From assembly GCA_028278645.1 (NCBI GenBank), contig JANQDZ010000046.1, forward strand, positions 1-54,141: a stretch of 54,141 bases of DNA, written 5' to 3'. Positions within the stretch are counted from its first letter, which is position 1; each line of letters starts with the position of its first letter. Shown here one piece after another: positions 1-7,826 of the stretch. Source of the stretch: Longimicrobiales bacterium. GTDB taxonomy: Bacteria > Gemmatimonadota > Gemmatimonadetes > Longimicrobiales > Gaopeijiaceae. The notes under the pieces were generated by a model that was not told the origin of the DNA, searched no databases, and saw nothing but the letters and a program-made list of their open reading frames with translations. Both the position numbers and the translations under genes were made by a program.

Positions 1-325
1 CCCCAGGTGCCACTTCCTGGAGGAACGCCATACGCTCCTCACGACGATCCCACTCCTCCGGCACAAAAACGACGACCTTTTCGGGGGGGACCCACCCTGG
101 GGAGTCGCTGATGGGCGTATCTCCTTCCCGGAGGCCGAACACCTGGATCAGCTGATCAGAGGTGAAATCTTCGTAAGACCCGGTGGGTGGAGCGGTTGGT
201 TCGGGGAAAGCTGACGAAGCGGGCGGCGCGTCCTCCCCGCCGGTGCAGGCAAGGGCCAGGGCAAAGACTCCTATCAGGACGGGAAAACGAATATGCGGCT
301 TGGGTAGGGAACAGGTGTTAGCCAT
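1..325 (-). CDS. Putative secreted lipoprotein, 3' end cut by window edge
   Basis: The frame begins with ATG at 325 and runs off the left edge of the window, so only about 108 residues are visible. The N-terminus has a basic stretch, a hydrophobic core and a lipobox ending ALAC (Cys27), followed by a Pro/Ala/Ser-rich linker, as expected for an exported lipoprotein. The visible mature part has a beta-strand-like VVVFVPEEW segment and a charged helix, and gives no family signature I trust; an exported D-2-hydroxyacid dehydrogenase-like protein is one weak possibility. It is divergent from the sulfatase, with about 200 bp of shared upstream DNA. Confidence 0.7.
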   Translation of the reverse strand, partial: MANTCSLPKPHIRFPVLIGVFALALACTGGEDAPPASSAFPEPTAPPTGSYEDFTSDQLIQVFGLREGDTPISDSPGWVPPEKVVVFVPEEWDRREERMAFLQEVAPG

Positions 326-527
326 TGAACCACTCCCGTTTTCGGCATTGTTCGGGGACCGTCGCTCAGAATACCCGTCCGGTTCCACCGTGTCGATGGG
401 GCGATGATCGCGGCTGTACTCTTCTTCTAGGGCCTGTTCCTTGGATTAACTGTTACCCGAGTGAAGCGCGGGCCGTATCTTCCAGGCCTGAGCAAAAGAG
501 GAAGAATCGTACTGTCAGGAGGCGCGG

Positions 528-2045
528 ATGGACCGCCGGACCTTCGTGCAAGCCACATCAGCTGCTATGGCAGTGGGGGCTTTGGCCGGGTGCGATGGAC
601 TCCTGCCCACCGAGAAGCCCAACGTTCTATTCATCTCCCTGGACGATCTCAACGATTGGATTGAGCCCCTGGGCGGCCATCCACAAGCCAGCACGCCTAA
701 TCTCAGCCGGTTCGCTAAGGAGTCCGTCAACTTCACCCATTCCTACTGCGCCTCACCGTCCTGTCTCCCCTCCCGGACGGCCCTTCTCACTGGGATGCCG
801 AGCTATCGCACCGGTTTGTATTCGAATTATCAATATTGGCGGGAAGTTCTCCCCGATGCCGTCACCCTGCCTCAACACTTCCAGGATAACGGATACTATG
901 TGGCTGGGGCCGGGAAGATCTTCCATAACGATCAACCCGATCCGGATTCCTGGGACGAGTATTTCCCTTCGAAAGAACAACACATGCCCAGGTATCACTA
1001 TCCCGCCCCTGGGCAGACCGTGAACATGCCGGTCTTTGAGGATATGTACCGGGACTTCGACTGGTCGCCCATACAGATCGAAGACGAAGAAACGGGGGAT
1101 TATTCCTCGGTAGAGTGGGTGATGGACCAGTTGGGCCGAGGGCACGATGGGCCGTTCTTTTTGGCGTGCGGTATCTATCGTCCCCACGTCCCCTGGTACG
1201 TTCCGCAACAATACTTCGACATGTTTCCTTTGGAGGACGTCCAACTTCCTCCGGTCCTGGAGGGGGACCTGGACGACCTGGGGGAAAGAGCCGTCGAACT
1301 GGCCTACCGCAGTGGGCGCTACCATCACCATGTGGTTGAGGCAGGCCAATGGCACGAGGCGGTCCAGGGCTATCTGGCCTCCATCGCCTTCGCCGACGCC
1401 ATGTTGGGAAGGTTGCTCGACGCCCTGGCTGCGAGCCCCCACGCTGAGGATACCGTGGTCGTGCTATGGTCCGATCACGGGTGGCAGCTGGGGGAAAAGG
1501 AGCACTGGAGGAAGTTCGCTCTCTGGGAGAACCTCATTCGGACAGTCCTTATGATGAAGGTCCCAGCCGGGACGCTCGGGTTGCCCGAGGGTTCGATTTC
1601 CGGTGGGCGGTGCGACAGGATCGTATCCCTGGTCGACCTCTATCCCACTCTGGTGGCGCTGTGTGGATTGAGCCCAAAGGATGGCCTCGAGGGCCGGAGC
1701 CTGATTCCTCTTTCGCGGGATCCGGGAATGGATTGGGATAATCCGGCCATCACCACGTATGACTTCAACGAATTCTCCATCCGAACTGAGGGTTGGCATT
1801 ACATCCACTACATCGACGACTCCGAGGAGCTCTACGACCTCCGAGCCGATCCCGAGGAGTGGGCGAACCTGGCGGACGATCCGGATTTCCAGGGTGTGAA
1901 GGAAAGGATGGCAGCCATGATGCCTCGTGACCCAGCCCCTGTGGTCGATACGTCGTACGAGCTGGCACCCCACCATATTCCGCCCCTGAAGAGCAAGGAG
2001 GAGTACCTGCGGCGTCGTGCAGCTTCGGGCCAGGGTGAGGAATAG
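528..2045 (+). CDS. Sulfatase, iduronate-2-sulfatase-like, Tat-exported lipoprotein
   Basis: Predicted to hydrolyse sulfate esters, probably of sulfated polysaccharide fragments, outside the cytoplasm. The N-terminus carries a twin-arginine motif (DRRTF) and a lipobox LAGC with Cys22. The metal-binding Asp pair is D39-D40 in SLDDLNDW. The sulfatase signature is C79-L-P-S-R83, the Cys type that must be converted to formylglycine. Further along, a WSDHGWQLGEKEHW segment matches the conserved second metal/substrate region. Length (505 aa) is usual for the family. An AGGAGG ribosome site lies just before the ATG. No formylglycine-generating enzyme is in this window, so maturation must be encoded elsewhere. 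Substrate is not determinable from sequence. Confidence 0.93.
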   Translation: MDRRTFVQATSAAMAVGALAGCDGLLPTEKPNVLFISLDDLNDWIEPLGGHPQASTPNLSRFAKESVNFTHSYCASPSCLPSRTALLTGMPSYRTGLYSNYQYWREVLPDAVTLPQHFQDNGYYVAGAGKIFHNDQPDPDSWDEYFPSKEQHMPRYHYPAPGQTVNMPVFEDMYRDFDWSPIQIEDEETGDYSSVEWVMDQLGRGHDGPFFLACGIYRPHVPWYVPQQYFDMFPLEDVQLPPVLEGDLDDLGERAVELAYRSGRYHHHVVEAGQWHEAVQGYLASIAFADAMLGRLLDALAASPHAEDTVVVLWSDHGWQLGEKEHWRKFALWENLIRTVLMMKVPAGTLGLPEGSISGGRCDRIVSLVDLYPTLVALCGLSPKDGLEGRSLIPLSRDPGMDWDNPAITTYDFNEFSIRTEGWHYIHYIDDSEELYDLRADPEEWANLADDPDFQGVKERMAAMMPRDPAPVVDTSYELAPHHIPPLKSKEEYLRRRAASGQGEE

Positions 2046-2175
2046 GCAGCCACTCACATCCGGGCCTCTTCCAGGAATTGCTTGCGTCCATGACCCCCGG
2101 GTCGGCAGTTTGACAAGCTATCGTTCGTTCCGACTGCGTTCGATTCACCTGTCTCCAAATGCGGCGCCCGGATCT

Positions 2176-2769
2176 ATGAATGACCCGAATGTCTTTTCCA
2201 AAATTGATGCCGATCGGATCCTGAAACGAGCGGCGGAGATCGAGGGATCGGAAGACGCAAAACCTCTCACCCTCCAGGAACTCCGGTCGATAGCCCAGGA
2301 AGCCGGTTTTGGCGTCCACGCCGTGGAGCGAGCCATCGCTGAAGCAAAAAGGGCTGCTTCCCGGGAGGTCCGGACTCCGCCTGTCCAGAAGACAGGATTG
2401 GTCATCACTCACCTTTCCACCCACCGATCAGTCCCGGTGAGCGTCAGCTCGGAAGAACTGATGAGGGCAGTCCGGCTCTTTCAGCCCTATAGGGAGGGCC
2501 CGGCGCAGGTGAAGCTCGGAGAAGAGCAGATTACCTGGCGTGACCGGAAGGGAATCAGGTTCACGGTGACTTCTTCAGAGGCTGTGACCGAGATCCACGT
2601 CCATGTATCGAAGCCGATCCTCTTTCGCGGCAAGTGGATCGGATGGGTGAAATCGGCGGCAGATCGACTCGAGACCATGGTCTTCATGGTGGCGACTCAG
2701 GGTGCCGGGAGCGTGGACCTTCTCCCTTCTCTTCCGAAACCCGATGATCTGGGCGGTGCTGCGGGATAG
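2176..2769 (+). CDS. Conserved hypothetical protein with N-terminal helical domain
   Basis: A 197-residue protein starting at the ATG at 2176; the frame is open further upstream but that part does not look coding. The first 60 or so residues form an amphipathic helical domain (ILKRAAEIEG, LTLQELRSIAQEAGF, VERAIAEAKRA) of a kind often seen at the N-terminus of Gemmatimonadota proteins. The rest is beta-rich, alternating charged and hydrophobic residues, with no membrane segment until a weak one near the end. It lies 36 bp ahead of a small membrane protein and may be co-transcribed with it. I do not recognise a function. Confidence 0.7.
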   Translation: MNDPNVFSKIDADRILKRAAEIEGSEDAKPLTLQELRSIAQEAGFGVHAVERAIAEAKRAASREVRTPPVQKTGLVITHLSTHRSVPVSVSSEELMRAVRLFQPYREGPAQVKLGEEQITWRDRKGIRFTVTSSEAVTEIHVHVSKPILFRGKWIGWVKSAADRLETMVFMVATQGAGSVDLLPSLPKPDDLGGAAG

Positions 2770-2805
2770 ACCTCCACATTCCCACTCCGAACTCGGAACG
2801 GACCG

Positions 2806-3159
2806 ATGAAGGCCGAATACCCTACGGACGAAGAACCACGAGACTCCTTGACCCTCCGGGCTGTTCGGATCGTGGGCCTCCTCCTGGCTGTGCTCAGCGT
2901 CGCGGTTGGGGTATTCCTCTTCGAAAAAGGGGGGCTCGACGCGATCTACCCGGAATGGGGCTGGCTGATGGATGGCCTCATCGGCGGGGCTTTTATGGGG
3001 CTAGGCGCTGGTCTTGGTGTGACTTCCGTTGTCGGGGAAGGCCGCTGGCTCGACAAGCTTCGGGCTCGGAGAGCCGCCCGAGCCAGACTGGCCGAGGATA
3101 CGGCCCGGTCTCTGCCGGCCAGCGAACGGCCAAACCGAACCGAGGACTCTTCCAATTGA
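2806..3159 (+). CDS. Small two-helix membrane protein, hypothetical
   Basis: A 117-residue protein with two predicted membrane helices, roughly residues 20-38 (VGLLLAVLSVAVGVFLF) and 50-75 (GLIGGAFMGLGAGLGVTSVVG), followed by a strongly basic cytoplasmic tail rich in Arg and Ala. The second helix is glycine-rich, which favours helix packing. It follows the hypothetical protein at 2176 closely. No family assignment; the function is unknown. Confidence 0.65.
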   Translation: MKAEYPTDEEPRDSLTLRAVRIVGLLLAVLSVAVGVFLFEKGGLDAIYPEWGWLMDGLIGGAFMGLGAGLGVTSVVGEGRWLDKLRARRAARARLAEDTARSLPASERPNRTEDSSN

Positions 3160-3232
3160 TTCCCGGGTCAGGGGCATCTGCCCGTTCCCCGTTCTTGCCA
3201 CCCGCGGACCTTGATTGGAGCTGTACCGAGTT

Positions 3233-3988
3233 GTGAAGAAGTCCGCTGGTTTTCTGATGATTCTCCTGCTGGGAGTTCTCTCCTGCGACCAGGGTGTGGC
3301 GACCCTGGAGTACGAGGTGGTTCGGTCTCTCCCCCATGACGAGGGGGCCTACACGCAGGGCCTCCTGTTCCACGATGGGTTCCTGTACGAGAGCACAGGC
3401 CAGTACGGAACCTCCGGGATTAGGAAGGTCGACCTCGAGTCGGGGCAGATTCTTCATAGTGTGGATTTGGCCGACGAACGCTTCGGAGAGGGTTTGGCTT
3501 TGGCCGGATCGGAGCTGTATCAGCTCACCTGGAAATCCGGGCAGGCCTTTGTTTATGACGTGGACTCCCTTTCCCTCCTCAGGACGGTGGAGTATGAGGG
3601 GGAGGGGTGGGGCCTGTGTTTTGATGGAAACTCCTTCTTCATGTCCAATGGCTCGAACCGCCTCCTCCGCCGGAGTCGGGAGACGTTCGAGGTTCTGGGC
3701 CAGGTGTCGGTGACCAAGAACGGGTTCTCCGTTCCACAGTTGAACGAGTTGGAGTGTGTCGGCGAGCACATCTACGCCAACGTGTTCCAGACCGACCGGG
3801 TTCTTCGAATCGACAAACTGACCGGCCAGGTGGTGGGCGAGCTGGACGGCTTCCGCCTTTCCTTAGCTGCTCGGCGGGCCCCAAATCCGGAAGCCGTGCT
3901 GAACGGGATCGCCTTTGATCCTGAGCGCGGCGTGTTCTTCCTGACCGGGAAGTTGTGGCCGGTTCTTTATGAGATTCGACTGAACTGA
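3233..3988 (+). CDS. Glutaminyl-peptide cyclotransferase, secreted lipoprotein
   Basis: Matches the glutamine cyclotransferase family (plant/bacterial QC, five-bladed beta-propeller), which forms N-terminal pyroglutamate on peptides. Family landmarks are the opening HDEGAYTQGL block, YGTSGIRKVDL, LTWKSG, GEGWGLCFDG, LNELE and the closing PNPEAVLNGIA and FLTGKLWP segments. I take the GTG at 3233 as start: it gives a textbook lipoprotein signal (KK, hydrophobic core, LLSC-type lipobox) and has a GGAG site 12 nt upstream. A TTG at 3215 is the longer alternative. Length of about 251 aa is normal. Expected location is the periplasm or outer membrane. Confidence 0.9.
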   Translation: MKKSAGFLMILLLGVLSCDQGVATLEYEVVRSLPHDEGAYTQGLLFHDGFLYESTGQYGTSGIRKVDLESGQILHSVDLADERFGEGLALAGSELYQLTWKSGQAFVYDVDSLSLLRTVEYEGEGWGLCFDGNSFFMSNGSNRLLRRSRETFEVLGQVSVTKNGFSVPQLNELECVGEHIYANVFQTDRVLRIDKLTGQVVGELDGFRLSLAARRAPNPEAVLNGIAFDPERGVFFLTGKLWPVLYEIRLN

Positions 3989-4039
3989 CTCTGTCCTTAC
4001 TCTGAAAACTCTCCCGCTTCCCCGGAGGAGGCTAAGCCG

Positions 4040-4483
4040 GTGTCTGTTGGTTTGAGGGTCGTCGTAGGATTCCACATCGTCAGCTTTTTTCTGTGGTTGG
4101 TTGGACAGACAGGCGCTGTCTTCATGTACGACACCGTGGCCGGCTGGGGCCTCCAGGACCCCAGGAACCTGTTGGATCCAGTGATTGTGGAAGTGAACCG
4201 AGGCATCGGGTTGGCGGACACCCTGGTCATGCTTCCCCTCCACTCCGTTGCTGCATTGGGGCTTGTGAAGCGGAGGACCTACGGCCTCATCACCTCGTGG
4301 CTGGTTTTTGGAATGACGATCTACTGGCCAACGGTTTTCTGGAGCACACAGTACTTCTATGGCAAGGCCGGCGTGACCCACCAACCGACCCAACCCGAAG
4401 CCATCGTCCTTCCTGGTATCATGATGCTGATCGCCATCTGGGGCAGCTGGTTCCTGGCCAAACACAGGGGTGAATTCCAGTGA
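4040..4483 (+). CDS. Four-helix membrane protein, hypothetical
   Basis: A 147-residue protein starting at GTG with a strong GGAGGAGG ribosome site 8-15 nt upstream. Four hydrophobic segments are visible, near residues 7-28, 58-75, 83-103 and 122-140. A loop contains YFYGKAGVTHQPTQPEA. The C-terminus ends in a basic, charged tail. The next membrane protein starts within or just after its stop, so the two probably form a translationally coupled pair. No recognised family. Confidence 0.7.
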   Translation: MSVGLRVVVGFHIVSFFLWLVGQTGAVFMYDTVAGWGLQDPRNLLDPVIVEVNRGIGLADTLVMLPLHSVAALGLVKRRTYGLITSWLVFGMTIYWPTVFWSTQYFYGKAGVTHQPTQPEAIVLPGIMMLIAIWGSWFLAKHRGEFQ

Positions 4484-4940
4484 GCGAAGCGAGATGCTAG
4501 AGCCGACTCCGGTTACTTGGATCCTGGTTGTGTTCGGCTTCACGACCTGTCTCCCCCTGTTCTTGGCCCAGACGATCATCCTGAAGGATCCTGAAGGCCA
4601 GAAGGCGAAGGAGTGGCTGGTGGGGGAGGGAGAAGAGTGGCGAGATCGGATGCACTTTCGATCCGCCGTTGGAATGGCCTGGGCGGATTGGATCGTGTTT
4701 GTGCCTCTCCTGGTAGTGGGGAGCGCAGGAGTCGTTCTGGGCGAGGTCTGGGGGTACCTGACCTGGGCAGCGGCGGGGTCCATCTCTCTTTACATCAACG
4801 TCGTGCTTTGGTTCATGGAGCGCGAATATGTGTATCCGTCCAGAGGCCCGGTGAAGTACTTCACCTATTACTGGGGCTTTTTTGTGTATTGGGGCCTGCT
4901 GGCGATAGGCTACTCCGTTCTCCGGTTGGTGAACGTATGA
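4470..4940 (+). CDS. Membrane protein, partner of the preceding gene
   Basis: A 156-residue protein with about four membrane helices (near residues 15-35, 65-90, 95-115, 130-150) and a charged loop EGEEWRDRMHFRSAVG. The GTG at 4470 overlaps the previous gene by 14 bp; an in-frame ATG at 4494, 10 nt after that gene's stop, is an equally good start. The overlap and matched topology suggest the two products act together. No family recognised. Confidence 0.68.
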   Translation: MNSSERSEMLEPTPVTWILVVFGFTTCLPLFLAQTIILKDPEGQKAKEWLVGEGEEWRDRMHFRSAVGMAWADWIVFVPLLVVGSAGVVLGEVWGYLTWAAAGSISLYINVVLWFMEREYVYPSRGPVKYFTYYWGFFVYWGLLAIGYSVLRLVNV

Positions 4941-4941
4941 A

Positions 4942-5088
4942 CCGGCCCCTGGCCCTGAGCTGGCCCAGGGGGAAATCCGGGACGACTATATCGTGGGCCT
5001 CTACAGGGACGAGCTCGAAGTGGAATACGCGCATGTCTATGAGCTGGTGAAGCCGGCGCCGGTCCCGACGGAGCCTTCGGGGCGGTGA
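4942..5088 (+). other. Open segment without a start codon, possible small gene
   Basis: This frame stays open for 48 codons before a TGA at 5086, and its composition is gene-like: acidic residues, an aromatic pattern (DDYIVGLYRDELEVEYAHVYELV) and a Pro-rich end. It has no ATG, GTG or TTG near its beginning, only an internal GTG. The ATG at 4937, which overlaps the preceding stop as ATGA, is in another frame. Either a single-base change has broken a small coupled gene, or an unusual start is used, or the frame is accidental. Confidence 0.2.
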
Positions 5089-5134
5089 AGGGTTGCAGAT
5101 TTCCATATCGCCCCTGAAGAGAGCTGAAGGGAAC

Positions 5135-5572
5135 GTGTCCAAAGTCAAAGTCACCCGCCACATCGAGGCCCCTGTCCAGAAGGTCTTCCAGACCGTTTCG
5201 AACATCGAGGGGTTTTCCAAGGCCGTTCCACACATCGTCGATGTGGAATTCCTCTCCGAAACGAAGACCGGTGTTGGTACCCGCTTCCGCGAGACCAGGA
5301 TGATGGGCAAGCGGAAGGCATCCACGGTTCTGGAGGTCACTGAGTATGTGGAGAATGAGCTGGTCCGTCTGGTGTCCGACGCCGGCGGGACGATCTGGGA
5401 TTCGGCGTTTATCGTAGAGCCGGACGGCGTGCATACCCTTCTGACGCTCAGGATGGACGCCAAGCCCTATAAGTTCCTCCAGAAGATCATGGTCCCGCTC
5501 ATTATGAAGGGATTCATGACCAAGGCGCTGGCGGCGGACATGGACGCGGTAAAGGAGTACTGCGAGAAGTGA
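5135..5572 (+). CDS. SRPBCC (START-like) family protein
   Basis: A 145-residue protein of the polyketide cyclase/dehydrase type with a START-like hydrophobic pocket. The N-terminus KVKVTRHIEAPVQKVFQTVSNIEGFSKAVP is the classic opening strand-helix-helix of this fold, followed by the antiparallel strands and a long C-terminal helix (LAADMDAVKEYCEK). I chose GTG 5135 (preceded by GAAGGGA) because the domain begins directly there; a TTG at 5093 would add 14 residues without homology. Such proteins bind small hydrophobic ligands; the ligand here is unknown. Confidence 0.85.
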   Translation: MSKVKVTRHIEAPVQKVFQTVSNIEGFSKAVPHIVDVEFLSETKTGVGTRFRETRMMGKRKASTVLEVTEYVENELVRLVSDAGGTIWDSAFIVEPDGVHTLLTLRMDAKPYKFLQKIMVPLIMKGFMTKALAADMDAVKEYCEK

Positions 5573-5596
5573 CCACCCGGCGAGCCGGCTTTTGAC

Positions 5597-6796
5597 ATGC
5601 CCAAGCGGCCCGGACGGCTCCCATCTTACGTCTGGACCTTTCTGGCCCTGGCCTTCGGCCTCACCCTGGGAGGCCTGTTCCCGAACCCGTTTGAACCCGT
5701 AGCTACCGCAACCTCACTCCTGATCCGGGGAGTCGTGGCGGTGGTTCCCCTTCTAATCCTCGCAGCGCTGAGTCCGGCAATCGCCACCCTCGTTCGTCGT
5801 GGATTGGCGGGGCGCTTCGCTGGTTCGGTGGTCGGGTGGTACGTAGGGACCTCACTACTGGCAGGGATGCTGGCCCTGGTGGCTTCGTCTCTGGTGTTCA
5901 GGATTCCATTCTCCACCGGAGGGGACGGGGCGTTGGCCGAAGCCTTGGCCATGCTCCGGACGTTCGGATCGGGAGGGGCTTCTCTTCCCCTGCTGGCAAT
6001 CCTCGCCGGAGTGTTTCTGGGGATCTTCGGCGCTCGGCACGATCCGACCTATGCCGTCCTGACCCGGATCGCCAGATGGATCGAAGGGGCTGGGACCCGG
6101 TTGGGTTATGTCCTCCTCCCGCTGATCTTGGCATTCGGAATCACCCTGGGCGTGCGCTTCGGTGCCCGGATGGGGGTGTCGCACTACCTCTCGATGGCGG
6201 GATATACCGCCATCCTCTGCTTGGCGTGGTGGGCCTTCTACACCTATGTGCTGGTCCGATGGGTTGGACGGCGGGAGGTAGGACCGGTCATCAGGGACTA
6301 CTATGTGCCCACGGCCGTGTTTGCGGCGGGCACCTGCTCGTCTCTAGCCACTCTTCCGGTCAACCTTGCCAACGCAAAAAAGGTCGGGGTTCGGGACGAG
6401 GTAGCGGACTTTGTGATCCCTTTTGGGGCCGTGGCGAATTTGGACGCCAGCGCGTTGGCTTACATGGCGTACGGCCCTTTTGTCATCAGCTACGTCTTCG
6501 GATTTGAGTTGAGCTGGGTGACCATGCTGGCCGCTTGGCCGGCCATCGTTCTCTTCACCATCGCGGCACCCGGCCTTCCGGCTGGGATGGGAACAGCTCT
6601 TTGGAGCGCCACCCTGTTTGCCAACGTGCTGGGACTTGAGGGGCAGGCTCAAGGGGACTTCATCGCAAGCTGGATTGCCCTTTCTGGCGGTATTCCCGAC
6701 ATGCTGCGGACGGCAACCAACTGTACCGATGATGGCTTTACAGCCATCATCTTCGACAACCGTTTTGACGAATTCTTCGGGAGATCCAATGAGTGA
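5597..6796 (+). CDS. Dicarboxylate/amino acid:cation symporter (SLC1/DAACS family)
   Basis: A 399-residue inner membrane transporter for dicarboxylates or acidic/neutral amino acids coupled to Na+ or H+. Family landmarks are present though diverged: re-entrant hairpin 1 reads TCSSLATLPVN (usually SSSAATLP), TM7 reads IPFGAVANLDASALAY (usually LPLGATINMDGTA), and TM8 reads GIPDMLRTATNCTDD (usually DMxRTxxNVxGD). The gene is followed by, and overlaps by 8 bp, the first of two metalloenzymes, suggesting that the imported substrate or its product is handled by them. Divergence of the binding motifs means the substrate should not be assumed to be glutamate or aspartate. Confidence 0.9.
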   Translation: MPKRPGRLPSYVWTFLALAFGLTLGGLFPNPFEPVATATSLLIRGVVAVVPLLILAALSPAIATLVRRGLAGRFAGSVVGWYVGTSLLAGMLALVASSLVFRIPFSTGGDGALAEALAMLRTFGSGGASLPLLAILAGVFLGIFGARHDPTYAVLTRIARWIEGAGTRLGYVLLPLILAFGITLGVRFGARMGVSHYLSMAGYTAILCLAWWAFYTYVLVRWVGRREVGPVIRDYYVPTAVFAAGTCSSLATLPVNLANAKKVGVRDEVADFVIPFGAVANLDASALAYMAYGPFVISYVFGFELSWVTMLAAWPAIVLFTIAAPGLPAGMGTALWSATLFANVLGLEGQAQGDFIASWIALSGGIPDMLRTATNCTDDGFTAIIFDNRFDEFFGRSNE

Positions 6797-7826
6797 CCCT
6801 TTGGAGGAGAGTGGAAAAGGTGTTCCCGAGGCGAACAGCCGTGATGAAGGGGGGGTGGACGCGGGAGATCTGAACCTCGGAGCCCGCCGCCTGGCGGAGG
6901 TGAACGGACGGATCAAAGACGGTGAAGCCGTCGTGATCGTCACCGACCCGGAGCTGGAGCACTACGCTGCCTTGGTGGAGGAAGCCGCCCGGTCGTGTGG
7001 CGGGGTCGTGACAACCTGCGTCATTCCAGTCAGGAGGCAGGACGGGGAAGAACCACCCGAGCCCGTCGCCAAGGCCATGGCTCGAGCCGATGTGATCTTC
7101 TCACCTGTAAGCATTTCAATCACACACACCCGAGCCATGAGATCGGCACTGGAAGCCGGCGCCAGAGCGATCCTCATGACGGCTTACACCGACGAGATCC
7201 TCACCAGCCCAGCCCTTCTAGAGACGGACTTCCACGCGCAGGCGGCGGTCTGTCACAAAATCGGGGATGCTTTTACCGAGGGAAGTCAGGTTCGCCTCAC
7301 ATCGCCCAGGGGAACGGATCTTTCTTTCTCCATCGAGGGGAGAACGGCCAATGTTCTCACCAACGTTCCGGATCCTGGACAGCTAGCTCCGGTCCCGGAC
7401 ATCGAGGTGAACGTGGTGCCGGTGACGGGGAGTGCCAACGGGCTACTGATCGCAGATGCCTCGGTGCCTTATCTAGGAATCGGAATCCTGGAGGATCCAG
7501 TAATCTGCACGGTGGAGGACGGTTACATCACAAGAATGGAGGGCGGTGCGGAGGCGGATCGAATAAGGGTTTACCTGTCTTCCTTCGGGGACCACAACTG
7601 TTTCAACGTGGCCGAGTTGGGGGTTGGCTTGAACCCGAACGCTCGCCTCACCGGTGAGATGCTGGAGGACGAAGGTGTGCTGGGCACCATCCACATCGGG
7701 ATCGGTACCAGCCATACCCTGGGGGGGGAGATCGTGGCCCCCACTCACTACGACCTGTTGATGTGGGAACCGACCATCGAGGTGGACGGACGAGTCGTCC
7801 AGAGGAACAAGGAGATCTTCGGGTGA
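6789..7826 (+). CDS. M29 aminopeptidase / NicX-like metalloenzyme, paralog 1
   Basis: A 345-residue protein of the AmpS/M29 superfamily, which includes leucyl aminopeptidases and the Fe(II) 2,5-dihydroxypyridine dioxygenase NicX. Putative metal ligands are in the C-terminal half: E276 in NVAELGVGLNP, the acidic EDEGVLG block, H302 in GTIHIG, and H320/D322 in THYD. The ATG at 6789 overlaps the transporter stop (ATGAGTGA). It ends with a 4-bp overlap (GTGA) into paralog 2. No signal peptide, so it is cytoplasmic. Whether it is a peptidase or a ring-cleaving dioxygenase is not decided by sequence alone. Confidence 0.85.
   Translation: MSDPLEESGKGVPEANSRDEGGVDAGDLNLGARRLAEVNGRIKDGEAVVIVTDPELEHYAALVEEAARSCGGVVTTCVIPVRRQDGEEPPEPVAKAMARADVIFSPVSISITHTRAMRSALEAGARAILMTAYTDEILTSPALLETDFHAQAAVCHKIGDAFTEGSQVRLTSPRGTDLSFSIEGRTANVLTNVPDPGQLAPVPDIEVNVVPVTGSANGLLIADASVPYLGIGILEDPVICTVEDGYITRMEGGAEADRIRVYLSSFGDHNCFNVAELGVGLNPNARLTGEMLEDEGVLGTIHIGIGTSHTLGGEIVAPTHYDLLMWEPTIEVDGRVVQRNKEIFG

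Noticed and set aside
2110-2138. TTGACA at 2110 as promoter of the gene at 2176
   Set aside because: The -35 match is perfect but no acceptable -10 box occurs 16-18 bp downstream.
4930-4941. The TGA at 4930 as a selenocysteine codon joining the upstream gene to the 4942 frame
   Set aside because: The upstream gene is in another frame and has its own stop; no family pattern or SECIS-like hairpin supports read-through.
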